From Paenibacillus baekrokdamisoli (GTDB lineage: Bacteria > Bacillota > Bacilli > Paenibacillales > Paenibacillaceae): a stretch of DNA of 64,000 bases. Numbering within the stretch: position 1 is the first letter of the stretch; the number at the start of each line of letters is the position of its first letter. A model generated the notes under the pieces. The model was given only the letters and a program-made list of their open reading frames with translations. It ran no database searches and had not been told where the DNA came from. Location of the stretch: NCBI RefSeq assembly GCF_003945345.1, contig NZ_AP019308.1:4233501-4297500 (forward strand), read 5' to 3'. Of the stretch, positions 1-9,115 are shown piece by piece. Made by a program: the position numbers and the translations under genes.

Positions 1-1608
1 CACGGTCGAGCTCGTCACTTGAGCCAAACCCGCTGCATCAAAGGCTAGCTGCGCTCCGCTTACACTCGCTGTATTGGCTGCTTTCAGGCTAGTAAAGGTC
101 ACTACCCCTGAGCTTGCCGTCGCGGTCATAGTTCCTGCAAGTGTCCACGAGCCTGCATCCTTCTTCGATGCAGTAATCACCGTGCTATTATCGCCTGAGC
201 TCGTGTTTCCATAGGTATCGCGAAGCGTGATCACTGGCTGCTGCGCAAACACGCTTCCATTACTTGCAGGTGCAGTAAGGGCAGTTGTTAACGCCATCGA
301 TGACGCACTACCTGCTGCCGGCGTAATGCTGAGTGTATTTGTAGCCGGAGTCGTTACTCCTGTTATGTTAAATCCAATCATCTGTATCGAAGCTTTGTTC
401 AGTTTGAGGTTCGCTGTCGCTACACCGTTTGTGAAAGTAACACTAATCGTGTTCGGTGATGCGGTGAGAGCTGCCCCATTAAAACTGCCATAGGAGCCAT
501 CTGGTGCCACTGTATATCCTGAGATCGCCACGTTTTTAGGTCCATTAAAAGTTGTATCCGTGTTCCCCAGAGAGTTCTTCACCGTTAAGGTGATCGCATC
601 GTTCACACCTACTACCGGTGTCGATGTAGCTGCCGATGCGGCTGCTGTATGTGCAGGTGCAGGTAAGGTCGTAAAGGTCTGATCGCTACCAGTAGTGGTT
701 CCCACGTTGTTCACGGCCTTAACTCGGTAATGATAAGTTGTATTTGATAACAAGCTTGAGAGGGACAAGGATGCCGGTGTACTGCCTGAACCTGCAGCAA
801 TCGTACCCCCAGTAGTCGCTGCTGTAGTAGTACCGTAGCTAGCGGTTGTACCGTACTCAAAGCTAACGGTAGTGTCAGTTCCGTTGTCATCAACCGTACC
901 GTTCAGTGTCGCTCCCGTGGGAGAAATACCACTCGCGGCACTTGTTGCAGCAGTGGGAGCAACTACAATCGCAATATTATTGATACCAATCCAACTAAAA
1001 GTGGATACTGGAATTGGCCTATAAATTCGAGCTTCATCAATGTTCTTAAAGTTGGCATTCGAACTAAGATCTGCATGCACATAATCTTCATTTGTATTCC
1101 CAATGAAACTGACTGGAGCGCCTACTGGACTACCATTACTGTAAGCCTGAATATTAAAGGTACCCCCATCCCAATCCCCCCAATCGTTAAAATCCAAAGA
1201 AGACATCGAAAAATTAATAGATGACGACGAACTTTTAATGGATATTCCATAACTACCGTTAGGTGGTGCAACCATAGGGGGAACACCCCAAGCATCTGTC
1301 ATATCGTGATACTCCATACTAGATCCACTTGGAATATGACCACTTACATCAACGGGAGAAATCTGAATTACTATATTTGCAATATCTGCTGATCCACCCT
1401 GTCCATCTGTAACTGTCGAACCACTGATACCTGTACTATTTTTAAATGTTATCGTACGGGATCCCACTGCAGCATCCACAGGGAGATTAAGAAAACAAAA
1501 CACTGCAAGGAAGCAGATTAGAGTCACACCAAGAGTTATCTTCACGGATTTAATTGAAAGGACCCTTTCGTTCCTTCTCTTTTTTTCATTTAATCTAACT
1601 AGTTTCAT
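1..1608 (-). CDS. Secreted modular surface protein, 3' end outside the window
   Basis: The reading frame is open from an ATG at 1606-1608 to the window edge, so the C-terminus is missing. The start has a clean AGGAGG site. A basic N-terminus and a hydrophobic stretch (about residues 25-45, ending LPVDAA) form a signal peptide. About residues 45-215 form an N-terminal segment I cannot assign. A fibronectin-III-like module follows (GATLNGTVDDNGTDT ... YHYRVKAVNN, about 225-310). At least two Ig/invasin-like modules come next, with the repeated phrases TLTVKNSLGNT and TLRDTYGNTSS. Serine, threonine and alanine are abundant, as in Paenibacillus cell-surface adhesins. I infer an extracellular protein that probably ends in SLH or another anchor outside the window. 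No enzymatic domain is visible. Confidence 0.8.
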   Translation of the reverse strand, partial: MKLVRLNEKKRRNERVLSIKSVKITLGVTLICFLAVFCFLNLPVDAAVGSRTITFKNSTGISGSTVTDGQGGSADIANIVIQISPVDVSGHIPSGSSMEYHDMTDAWGVPPMVAPPNGSYGISIKSSSSSINFSMSSLDFNDWGDWDGGTFNIQAYSNGSPVGAPVSFIGNTNEDYVHADLSSNANFKNIDEARIYRPIPVSTFSWIGINNIAIVVAPTAATSAASGISPTGATLNGTVDDNGTDTTVSFEYGTTASYGTTTAATTGGTIAAGSGSTPASLSLSSLLSNTTYHYRVKAVNNVGTTTGSDQTFTTLPAPAHTAAASAATSTPVVGVNDAITLTVKNSLGNTDTTFNGPKNVAISGYTVAPDGSYGSFNGAALTASPNTISVTFTNGVATANLKLNKASIQMIGFNITGVTTPATNTLSITPAAGSASSMALTTALTAPASNGSVFAQQPVITLRDTYGNTSSGDNSTVITASKKDAGSWTLAGTMTATASSGVVTFTSLKAANTASVSGAQLAFDAAGLAQVTSSTV

Positions 1609-1970
1609 AAAAACCTCCTAGAATATGTAACTGTTTAAACGCAGGGAGACCTGATGCTCTGTGGTTAAGCGCGCGCACACACCGATAACTCTATCCTTGC
1701 TAAAACGATCATCCCCCTTTAATTGATATTCGTTCGCAATCCCCATAATAACGTTAGATCATACAACACTTCACTTTTTTTATCCAAAAAAAGTCATTTA
1801 TATTAGTTCGACATGCCTATAAAAACCCCTTCTTTTTCGCCAAATTTTGCAAGTTTCTTCAACAAAAATAACTCAAGCATGTTGCCGCTTGAGCTACTAA
1901 TAATGTTTCTTTATTTATCAGTTCCGCTTGTCTATCAGATTGATAATGATCTTAAAATCTGAATCTAATG
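1609..1970. other. Intergenic leader, about 360 bases, no gene
   Basis: This stretch lies between the start of the surface protein gene and the end of the helicase gene. It holds the ribosome binding site at 1611-1619 and an alternating CG-rich patch near 1669-1680. A long untranslated leader is possible. I compared it by eye with common riboswitch classes and found no convincing match. No open frame with a start and ribosome binding site is visible. Confidence 0.4.
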
Positions 1971-3260
1971 TTATCTGCTTGTTTTACTTCCTGCTTTACT
2001 TCCTTTTTTAAACCACTCGGACTTGGGCTTGCGCACCGGGTTTGCTTTGGATTTAGCAGGCTTTTGGGGTTTTTGGACTGCTGATATCGATGGTCTATCC
2101 GCCTTTACAGGCTGCGTTCTACTCATCATTGGATAGGGATGGTCTTTCACTTCAGGAATGGTCTTCCCAATCAATTTCTCAATATCCCTGCGATACGGAA
2201 TTTCGTCAACTTCGCAAAAGGAGATCGCGATCCCGCTCATTCCTGCTCTACCGGTACGGCCAATTCGATGAACGTAGGTCTCTGGAATATTAGGGAGATT
2301 CATGTTGATTACATGCGAAAGCTCCTCAATATCAATTCCTCTTGCCGCGATATCCGTCGCTACCAATACTCGCGTTACGCCACTCCGGAAATTGCTCAAT
2401 GCACTCTGGCGGGCATTCTGAGATTTGTTTCCATGAATGGCCTGAGCGGCAATATTCACTGCAGTCAACTCGCGCACAACACGGTCAGCACCATGCTTGG
2501 TACGAGTGAATACCAGTGCCGAAACAATGGATTTATCTTGTAAAAGGTGATTCAATTGTTTTTGCTTGTTTTCCTTATCTACTAAATAAATAGATTGCTT
2601 TATTCGATCCACAGTAGAAGACACCGGAGTAATCTCTACTTTCACTGGATTAACGAGCAGCGCTTTGACCATCTTGGATATTTCTGGGGGCATCGTTGCC
2701 GAGAAGAAAAGCGTTTGTCTTTTGCTTGGCAATTTGGTGATGATCTTCTTCACATCATGAATAAAGCCCATATCGAGCATTCTGTCAGCTTCATCCAGTA
2801 CTAATATTTTGACATGTTTCAAATCAATATGCTTTTGATTGATTAAATCGATGAGTCTGCCCGGAGTTGCAATAATAATATCTGCACCTTGCTTTAGCGC
2901 CCGCTCCTGTACTCTTTGCGAAACGCCGCCAACGATAGCAGAACAACGCAATTGGGTGTATTGACTATATGCCTGAATGTTATCAGCAATCTGAAGAGCA
3001 AGCTCTCTTGTCGGTGTTAAAATCAATGAGCGAATATGGCGCCCCGTATTCGGTCTCATTTGCTGCTCACTTAATAGCTGGACAATCGGCACAGCAAATG
3101 CAGCCGTCTTCCCTGTTCCAGTTTGAGCACAGCCAAGTAAATCTTTACCGGCTAACACAGCTGGAATCGCCTGTTCCTGTATGGGGGTCGGCGTAGTATA
3201 GTTCTCTTTGCTTAAAGCTTTTAAGATAGCGGGTATAAGATTCAAATCATTAAATGTCAT
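1971..3260 (-). CDS. DEAD-box ATP-dependent RNA helicase (RhlE/CshA type)
   Basis: A 429-residue RNA helicase that uses ATP to unwind or remodel RNA in ribosome assembly or mRNA turnover. All family motifs are present: Q motif (TPTPIQ), Walker A AQTGTGKT, TPGRL, DEAD box VLDEADRMLD, SAT (FFSATMP), motif V VATDIAARGID and motif VI HRIGRTGRAG. The last 60 or so residues are a lysine/arginine/proline-rich tail, as in RhlE-type proteins, probably for RNA binding. I chose the ATG at 3258-3260 because it follows GAAGGAGACAAA; the 27 codons upstream have no such site. It stands alone, with the surface protein gene downstream. Which paralogue it is cannot be decided from the sequence. Confidence 0.93.
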   Translation of the reverse strand: MTFNDLNLIPAILKALSKENYTTPTPIQEQAIPAVLAGKDLLGCAQTGTGKTAAFAVPIVQLLSEQQMRPNTGRHIRSLILTPTRELALQIADNIQAYSQYTQLRCSAIVGGVSQRVQERALKQGADIIIATPGRLIDLINQKHIDLKHVKILVLDEADRMLDMGFIHDVKKIITKLPSKRQTLFFSATMPPEISKMVKALLVNPVKVEITPVSSTVDRIKQSIYLVDKENKQKQLNHLLQDKSIVSALVFTRTKHGADRVVRELTAVNIAAQAIHGNKSQNARQSALSNFRSGVTRVLVATDIAARGIDIEELSHVINMNLPNIPETYVHRIGRTGRAGMSGIAISFCEVDEIPYRRDIEKLIGKTIPEVKDHPYPMMSRTQPVKADRPSISAVQKPQKPAKSKANPVRKPKSEWFKKGSKAGSKTSR

Positions 3261-3471
3261 TTTGTCTCCTTCATATATATGCGTAACTTTTAATACTCTT
3301 GAAAACGACTCCACAAACCGTTCCATTACGTCATAACACATAAGGATAACACATATGAGTGTATAAAAAGAAGCGTAAGAAGGAACAACAGAGAGAATTC
3401 CTTCTCCCTGTCATTCGATACTAATCCCAGCGGGCTTTCACCCCACTTTTTATCTCTGTATATCCATTATA

Positions 3472-4122
3472 TTACGCCTCATTCAATAGCTTCTTTAGTG
3501 TGGCAATATCGTTAACCGACACTAACTGCTCAAGATGATCAAATATCCTTTTCTCATCCCAGTTCCACCATTGAAGCTCCAACAATAATGGAATCATCTC
3601 ATCACTGAATCGCTTCTTAATAACGTTGGCTGGATTGCCGCCAACAATGGTATACGGTTCAACGTTCTTTACAACCGTTGAATTCGCTGCAACAATTGCA
3701 CCGTCGCCAATTTTTACCCCCGGCATAATCGTGACATGTTGTCCCAGCCATACATCATTACCAATTAAAGTATCGCCTTTGAAAGGCAACTGCTCTATCG
3801 TTGGAGTGACCTTTTCCCAACCGCCGGCAAAAATATTGAAAGGATATGTTGTCAAACCATCCATCCGATGATTAGCACCATTCATAATAAAAGTAACCCC
3901 TTCAGCCAGGGCGCAGAACTTACCGATGATCAACTTATCACCTAAGAAGTCATAATGATGCAGAATATTGTCATAGAAATTCTCTGGTGAGTTTGTATTA
4001 TCGCTGTAGTATGTATAATCACCAATCTCAACGTTTGACCTGCTTGGTAGATTCTTAATGTAACAAACGGTTTTAATATTTTCATTTGGATAAAGCTTAT
4101 TTCGATCCGGAGCTATTGTCAT
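3472..4122 (-). CDS. Vat-family xenobiotic O-acetyltransferase (left-handed beta-helix)
   Basis: 216 residues. The middle carries hexapeptide repeats of the left-handed parallel beta-helix fold (LIIGKF, LIGNDVWLGQHVTIMPGVKIGDG in pieces, IVGGNPA). The loop NGANHRMDG holds the His expected to be the catalytic base in Vat/CatB acetyltransferases. Length and layout match the Vat group, which acetylates streptogramin A with acetyl-CoA. Related chromosomal genes are common in Paenibacillus, so an intrinsic antibiotic-modifying role is likely, but other small-molecule acceptors are possible. The start has GAGGAAG upstream. It lies 15 bases behind the LysR gene on the same strand and probably shares its transcript. 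Confidence 0.85.
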   Translation of the reverse strand: MTIAPDRNKLYPNENIKTVCYIKNLPSRSNVEIGDYTYYSDNTNSPENFYDNILHHYDFLGDKLIIGKFCALAEGVTFIMNGANHRMDGLTTYPFNIFAGGWEKVTPTIEQLPFKGDTLIGNDVWLGQHVTIMPGVKIGDGAIVAANSTVVKNVEPYTIVGGNPANVIKKRFSDEMIPLLLELQWWNWDEKRIFDHLEQLVSVNDIATLKKLLNEA

Positions 4123-4137
4123 ACTTACACTTCCTCT

Positions 4138-5013
4138 CTATACGTTGTTGCCTGACTGTCTGTTACGTTTCATATCACGAAGCAATAATTTACCCGTTGC
4201 TTCGCTGACTGCAAGGAGTGTGATGGTGCGGAACGCTTGCGGATTGACGATAGGAATTGCTTTTAAAAGAGGGTTGCTAATGTGCGCTGCAATCATTTCG
4301 GGAACAATACTAATCCCTGCACCGGCAGCTACATAGCCAAGGATAAAATCACCAAATGGAATCTCACTCTTAATAAAAGGACTCGTACCCTGCTCGGCAT
4401 AAAGTGAGGACACGCATTTGCGAATGCTGCAAGCAGGCGGGTACATAATCTGGGGTTCGTTTTTGATTTGTTCTAGGGTTAGGGAGTTTAAGGCGGATAG
4501 GGGATGGCTGATGGGCAGCACCACATAAAATGACTCGGAAAACAGCTCCCTGCTCCAGAAAAAGCTTGATTCGTATAAAGTATCAATGATGGCTGCATCG
4601 ATGGTATGATCACGGAGCATGTCCACTAATTGTTCGGAAGTGTTCTGAACGGTGAGATCAACATGAATGCCTTTGGATTCCAAGTCAAAAATAGCCTTCG
4701 GAACATAGTAAGCAGACAAGCTGGGAAGTGTTCCTAGTTTTATTTTTTTGCTGCCTGTTAAGGAGTGAATTTCGTTCTGAATCGCTTCAAGCTCGGACAG
4801 AACATGAGGAATACGCTGATAAAGCAGCTTGCCAGCCTCCGTCAGCTCAACTCCAGCAGCAGATCGAATGAATAAGGATGTGCCATAAAAAGCTTCCATT
4901 TTGCGTATCTGCTTGCTTATTGCAGGATGAGATAGGTTAAGCTTTTCGCTGGCTTTGGCCATACTTTTAAGCTGTGCTGTTACTAAGAAACTTTTAAACA
5001 CATCCAGATTCAT
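4138..5013 (-). CDS. LysR-family transcriptional regulator
   Basis: 291 residues. An N-terminal winged helix-turn-helix occupies about residues 1-60 (SMAKASEKLNLSHPAISKQI), followed by a linker helix. A LysR substrate-binding domain covers about 90-285 (IKLGTLPSLS, AAGAGISIVPEMI). The start has GAGGT upstream. It leads the vat-like gene with 15 bases between them and is divergent from the F420-reductase-like gene at 5200. By the usual LysR arrangement it may control that gene, the acetyltransferase, or both. The effector is unknown. Confidence 0.9.
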   Translation of the reverse strand: MNLDVFKSFLVTAQLKSMAKASEKLNLSHPAISKQIRKMEAFYGTSLFIRSAAGVELTEAGKLLYQRIPHVLSELEAIQNEIHSLTGSKKIKLGTLPSLSAYYVPKAIFDLESKGIHVDLTVQNTSEQLVDMLRDHTIDAAIIDTLYESSFFWSRELFSESFYVVLPISHPLSALNSLTLEQIKNEPQIMYPPACSIRKCVSSLYAEQGTSPFIKSEIPFGDFILGYVAAGAGISIVPEMIAAHISNPLLKAIPIVNPQAFRTITLLAVSEATGKLLLRDMKRNRQSGNNV

Positions 5014-5199
5014 GAAATGTACCTCGCTGTCATTAACATCCTAATACAAGAATATCACACTCCAGTAATTAGGGGTGAAACCATTGGTTGCATCTCTGCA
5101 ATTATTCTGAAATTCCCGCACTCCTCTTCGGCTGATATGATGTCCTCAGCAGCAGATAAGCAAACACCTACGCTGTAAGTTTCTAGGGAGGAATCAAAC

Positions 5200-5835
5200 A
5201 TGAAGATCAGTGTAATCGGAACAGGACGTATGGGAAAAGGGTTAGTACAAGTGCTGAGCCCCTTTGTTGAGAAAATAATGTGGGGATCGCGTTCCAGCGA
5301 AAAGGTGCTGGGCCTAGTGGAAGCAGGCAAGTATGAACACGTAAAGCCGGTTGAGACTACAGAGGCTCTTCAAGCAGATATTATTATTCATTCTTTATGG
5401 TTTCGGGATCTGCAGCCTTGGGCCATAGCGAATGAAAAGACGCTCGCCGGCAAAATCCTCGTTGATATCTCGAATCCTTTCACGGAGGATTTCAAAGATT
5501 TTACATTGGATTGGGGAACCTCAGCCGCAGAAGAACTGCAGCGCCTGTTACCTAATACAACTGTTGTCGGTGCGTTCAAGAATACGTTTTTTAAAGTGCT
5601 GGAGCAACCGATTTATCAAGGCCAGCAGAGTGATATCTATGTAACTGGAGATGATGAATCTGCCAAGAGGATCGTTATGGACTTGCTTGATCCTATTCCA
5701 TTTCGTGTTCTTGACGGTGGACGACTTATGAATAATCGGACGATTGAACGAATGACGCTTTTTGAGCGGGAAGTGGCTATTCGATATGGGAATTATCCTT
5801 ACATTTCCTATCGCATGTTTGGTATTGGCAACTAA
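5200..5835 (+). CDS. NADP-binding oxidoreductase, F420-dependent NADP reductase-like
   Basis: 211 residues. It begins with the Rossmann signature GTGRMGKGL (residues 7-15), followed by SRSSEK, where NADP-preferring relatives carry a phosphate-binding Ser/Arg. LVDISNP and VGAFKNTFF match the core of the F420:NADP oxidoreductase-like family. Such proteins in bacteria without F420 are usually NADPH-dependent reductases of unknown substrate. The ribosome binding site GGGAGGA precedes the ATG. It is divergent from the LysR gene and followed after 100 bases by an ArsR gene with its own promoter. The cofactor assignment rests on family resemblance only. Confidence 0.82.
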   Translation: MKISVIGTGRMGKGLVQVLSPFVEKIMWGSRSSEKVLGLVEAGKYEHVKPVETTEALQADIIIHSLWFRDLQPWAIANEKTLAGKILVDISNPFTEDFKDFTLDWGTSAAEELQRLLPNTTVVGAFKNTFFKVLEQPIYQGQQSDIYVTGDDESAKRIVMDLLDPIPFRVLDGGRLMNNRTIERMTLFEREVAIRYGNYPYISYRMFGIGN

Positions 5836-5870
5836 ATGGCCGCAGACAACGCATGGCCACAGACGACGCA

Positions 5871-5901
5871 TTGTATTATTTTGCAAAATGCATTATAATA
5901 C
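5871..5901 (+). promoter_or_regulatory. Promoter of the ArsR gene overlapped by an inverted repeat
   Basis: A -35 TTGTAT (5871-5876) and a perfect -10 TATAAT (5894-5899) are separated by 17 bases. The arms GTATTAT (5873-5879) and ATAATAC (5895-5901) form an inverted repeat covering both elements, and TTTTGCAAAA lies between them. This is a typical place for an autoregulatory ArsR operator. Promoter and repeat are visible; the binding is inferred. Confidence 0.65.
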
Positions 5902-5935
5902 GTTTAAACAATTAAGCATTAGAACGGAGTGAGCC

Positions 5936-6256
5936 ATGAACGAATTTACCGGCAATCAGAAGGCCATTCATATTTTCGAGAATCTAAGCCCCTATTTTCA
6001 AGGCTTGGGAGACCCCATTCGTCAGCAGATCATAGCGCTGCTGATCGACAAAGAGAGTATGAATGTGACGCAAATCGCTGAGCATATTCCGATGTCGCGG
6101 CCTACCGTCTCTCATCACCTGAAAATATTACGGCAAGCAGGGCTGCTTACGGTTCAGAAAAAGGGAACAGAAATGTACTACAGGCTTGAGTTTAACGATG
6201 CGATATCGCTTATGAAACAGCTTGTCCAATTCGTGGAAGAGGAATGCCAGTACTAG
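5936..6256 (+). CDS. ArsR-family winged-helix regulator
   Basis: 106 residues forming one ArsR-type winged helix. The recognition helix region reads HIPMSRPTVSHHLKILRQAGL and the wing VQKKGTEMYYRL. No cysteine-rich metal site such as ELCVCDL is present (only a single Cys near the C-terminus), so it is probably not an arsenic or cadmium sensor. The ribosome binding site CGGAGTGA precedes the ATG. It lies 95 bases upstream of the saccharopine-dehydrogenase-like gene. Both genes have TTTAAAC just upstream of their ribosome binding sites, which may be a shared control element. It probably represses both. Confidence 0.88.
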   Translation: MNEFTGNQKAIHIFENLSPYFQGLGDPIRQQIIALLIDKESMNVTQIAEHIPMSRPTVSHHLKILRQAGLLTVQKKGTEMYYRLEFNDAISLMKQLVQFVEEECQY

Positions 6257-6351
6257 TGCCATCAACTTGGCTAGTACAATGACATTCCTATTTTTAAAAG
6301 CATTACGTTCAATAAATTAAACATATAAACATTTAAACGGAGGTTGGTTTT

Positions 6352-7431
6352 ATGAATAGAAAGAAGGTTCTTATTGTGGGGGGATACGGTGCCGTGGGCG
6401 TACAGATCGCCCAAATATTACATGATCGGCACCCCGATCTGGATATTGCACTGGGAGGAAGATCACTGGGAAAAGCAGCACCTTTCGAGTCAGAACGAGT
6501 CCAAACAGTCGTTGTTGATACTAATGCGGAAGATCCGCTGCTTCATGCAGGTGACAATGTGTCGCTGATCATTAACTCCGTCAACGATCTGCAGGATCGG
6601 CTGCTTCTGTCTGCAGTTAGAAGAAAGATTCCACTCATCGACGTTACGCGGTGGACGGAGATATTCGAACAATCGATCGCCAAATTGAAGAACACAGAGC
6701 TTCATGCTCCTGTCGTGCTGTCTTCCGGATGGATGGCGGGAACTGCTTCACTGTTCGCCATGCTGCAGTCGGCCTCACTTCAGAACGTCGCCATCAATAT
6801 TCATGCGCTTTACTCGCTGCGGGACAAAGCAGGACCTGATTCCGCGGCGTATATGGATCGTATGACCATTCCATTCCATATTAAGGAATCACAGGGAAGT
6901 CGTCTTGTATTTCCAATGACCGATCCGGTCAAAGTGCAATTTCCAAACGGATACGCAACAAAATGCTATCGACTCGACACCCCGGATCATGTGACCCTGC
7001 CCAAGGCAGGCCATGTCGACACAGCCAGCTTCCGCATCTCCTTCGACAGCAAAGCATCCACCTACACGCTTGTCGGACTGGTCAAGAGCGGAATATTGAA
7101 GATGATCAGCGGTGATCGATTCCGTTCGTTTAGACGAAGTCTGCTCTACAATCCGGGTACTGGCAGTGCACATCACGTCCTCATTCACCTTAAGGGCCGT
7201 GATCATAATGGGCGCTGGGTTGAACGGAGGATCGCGATTACTGATCCGCTTGGTCAGACTCATCTCACCGCCTTAGGAGCTGCCGTCCAAGCAGAAAAGC
7301 TATTGCGATTACCAGAGGACGAACCGCTGGCTCCAGGCATTTATTATCCAGAAGACCTTCCTGATGCGCGGATGGACACCACTGCAATTATCAACTTTTT
7401 CAAACAATATGGGGTCCTTATCTCTCACTAA
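6352..7431 (+). CDS. Saccharopine dehydrogenase-like NAD(P)-binding protein
   Basis: 359 residues. The N-terminal Rossmann domain has GGYGAVGVQIA (residues 10-20) and ALGGRSL at the end of the second strand. The central and C-terminal parts fit the saccharopine dehydrogenase-like family that also contains trans-acting enoyl reductases. GGAGG lies six to eight bases before the ATG. Nothing nearby suggests lysine metabolism, so a general oxidoreductase or carrier-modifying role is more likely. It follows the ArsR gene, and a hairpin terminator (7483-7522) lies about 50 bases after its stop. Confidence 0.8.
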   Translation: MNRKKVLIVGGYGAVGVQIAQILHDRHPDLDIALGGRSLGKAAPFESERVQTVVVDTNAEDPLLHAGDNVSLIINSVNDLQDRLLLSAVRRKIPLIDVTRWTEIFEQSIAKLKNTELHAPVVLSSGWMAGTASLFAMLQSASLQNVAINIHALYSLRDKAGPDSAAYMDRMTIPFHIKESQGSRLVFPMTDPVKVQFPNGYATKCYRLDTPDHVTLPKAGHVDTASFRISFDSKASTYTLVGLVKSGILKMISGDRFRSFRRSLLYNPGTGSAHHVLIHLKGRDHNGRWVERRIAITDPLGQTHLTALGAAVQAEKLLRLPEDEPLAPGIYYPEDLPDARMDTTAIINFFKQYGVLISH

Positions 7432-7482
7432 TGATCTATAGTTAATCTGCGTTGCAATTATGTATCGTTATAGAAAGCAAAT

Positions 7483-7522
7483 AAGAGCGAGACGATAAGC
7501 ATTAGCTTATTATCTCGCTCTT
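7483..7522. repeat. Hairpin repeat family A, copy 1 (terminator-like)
   Basis: An imperfect stem with arms near AAGAGCGAGACGATAAGC and its complement and a three-base loop, followed by TTCTTGTT. It sits behind the saccharopine-dehydrogenase-like gene, where it can act as a terminator. The same hairpin, with variants, recurs at 15639, 21784, 22354, 52431 and 60111. Confidence 0.75.
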
Positions 7523-7898
7523 CTTGTTAATGCTCAAAGTCAGGAATCCGGCGATATCCCCTTCATACAAGTTTATCCACTGTCCAGCTTATCGTACAAT
7601 TACTCGCCTTCGATCATTCCGTAATAGCGTCCCATCCAGCTCCAACAGAAGACTAGATCAGTCATGCACAATCCTTTGCTGGCCCAATTTGAATCAAGTT
7701 GTAGGGATCGTGGATATTTTTACATGAAAAAAATCCCTCTCTAGGGAAAGAGAGGGCAAACCCACAATAACTTCTCACTTCGTATTTCCGTTCCAAACTA
7801 ACTGTGAACAACACTCCACGTGCTGGAGATGACATCTTTGTGCTAGGCCTCCTCTAAAATAGCCTTTTTATCGATTAGATCAATCGATCAGCGGTAAA
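7523..7898. other. Intergenic region with a second small hairpin
   Basis: No convincing gene. A hairpin with arms CCCTCTCT (7735-7742) and AGAGAGGG (7749-7756) is preceded by an A-run, so on the minus strand it is followed by T residues. It may end transcription of the AI-2E-family gene, although it lies 140 bases past that stop. Confidence 0.4.
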
Positions 7899-8912
7899 TT
7901 AAGAACTCAGCTCATCAGTTTTGTTTACATCTAGAATATCCAAAAGAAAAACAAATATTGGAACACCAATTATTAATCCCCATACCCCTAAATAATGTTC
8001 CGAAAAAATTAAGATAACAAAACTATAAAACATCGGCAATTTAGTTTTTGAAGACATAAATCTTGGGTTAAGGAAATAACTCTCTATCAAATGAATCACA
8101 ATTATCATAATACCAACATAGACAATCATCATTACTCCACCAATTTGAAGACCAATTAAGGAGAGTGGAATCATTGAGATAATTACGCCAACAACAGGAA
8201 TCAAACTGAGTATGAATACTGTAATTGATAAAGCGAATAAATATGGGAAACCCAATATCCACAGACCAATTGTTGTTAGTAGAGTGTTAGTAATTGCGAT
8301 AAGAAATTGAGCCTCAATTACCTTGCCAAATGAGACAACAAATTTCTTCCCGAAATACTCTGCTTCGTTATAAAACCAAGATATTTTACTTGTCTTGAAT
8401 TTTGAAGTAAACCTCACAATCCTCTCCTTTTCAAGTAAGAAAAAGAGACTCAGCAACAATGATAAGAAGAATGTTTTTCCCCAGTCACTTAATTTGAGTA
8501 AAAATCCAAATCCTTGTTGTGCATATGATTGTAAATCTAAACTATCTAAGGCACTAGTAATACTATCTGGTAGAGAATTAAATTCTGGTGAATTAGACAG
8601 TTTTATTAACTCATTTGATACTGCTTTAATCTGATCAACAATTTTCGGTAGCAAATTCGAGATACCAGCAACAAACACTATTATAAGAAGCACATAAATA
8701 ATAATTATTACTGCTTGGTAATTTATCTTAAAAAATCTATTTATAATCCTTCTAACATTGCTTTGTAGACTATTCATGATGTAGGTAATCAGTAAAGTTA
8801 GCAGTATTAGATTTAACATGCTTTGGAGACTAATTAATAAAACGCATATTAATAGTAGTATGGAGAATCTTCTAAACGTTATTGATGATAATATCCCTTT
8901 GATATACTCCAT
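7899..8912 (-). CDS. AI-2E family transporter-like membrane protein
   Basis: 337 residues with about seven to eight hydrophobic segments. The C-terminal half has the family pattern: GFPYLFALSITVFILSLIPVVG cut by short loops, an extended segment with LIESYFLNPRFM, and the final LGVWGLIIGVPIFV. Members of this family (formerly UPF0118) include the putative autoinducer-2 exporter and Na+/H+ antiporters, so the substrate is uncertain. GAGG precedes the ATG. Base composition is more AT-rich than in neighbouring genes, as expected of a hydrophobic protein. No operon partner is visible. Confidence 0.88.
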   Translation of the reverse strand: MEYIKGILSSITFRRFSILLLICVLLISLQSMLNLILLTLLITYIMNSLQSNVRRIINRFFKINYQAVIIIIYVLLIIVFVAGISNLLPKIVDQIKAVSNELIKLSNSPEFNSLPDSITSALDSLDLQSYAQQGFGFLLKLSDWGKTFFLSLLLSLFFLLEKERIVRFTSKFKTSKISWFYNEAEYFGKKFVVSFGKVIEAQFLIAITNTLLTTIGLWILGFPYLFALSITVFILSLIPVVGVIISMIPLSLIGLQIGGVMMIVYVGIMIIVIHLIESYFLNPRFMSSKTKLPMFYSFVILIFSEHYLGVWGLIIGVPIFVFLLDILDVNKTDELSS

Positions 8913-9011
8913 TAGCTTTTTTGCTCCTCACTTTAATAAATATAACTACTACAGCCAACCAACCATAACCAAGCTATTGTAATAGACTCGTATGTACCCT
9001 GATATATTATA

Positions 9012-9113
9012 TTATACGGCTTGAGGGACTGCTTTCTGCACCCAAGCTCCGATCTTCACGGAATCTGAGAAAGTCAGCTCCACTCCTGCTTCTTGTGGCT
9101 TCAACGCAAGTTG
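9012..9113 (-). pseudogene. Remnant of an SLH (S-layer homology) domain
   Basis: The minus strand reads about 33 residues, LALKPQEAGVELTFSD ... VKIGAWVQKAVPQAV, then stops. This closely matches the end of the first and start of the second SLH domain of the large surface protein at 34577 (NALKPQGEGAALTFTD, IGAWAQQAVAQAV). No start codon or remaining protein is present; the fragment begins directly after the stop of the metalloprotease gene. It is a gene fragment left by deletion or recombination. Confidence 0.8.
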
Positions 9114-9115
9114 TT

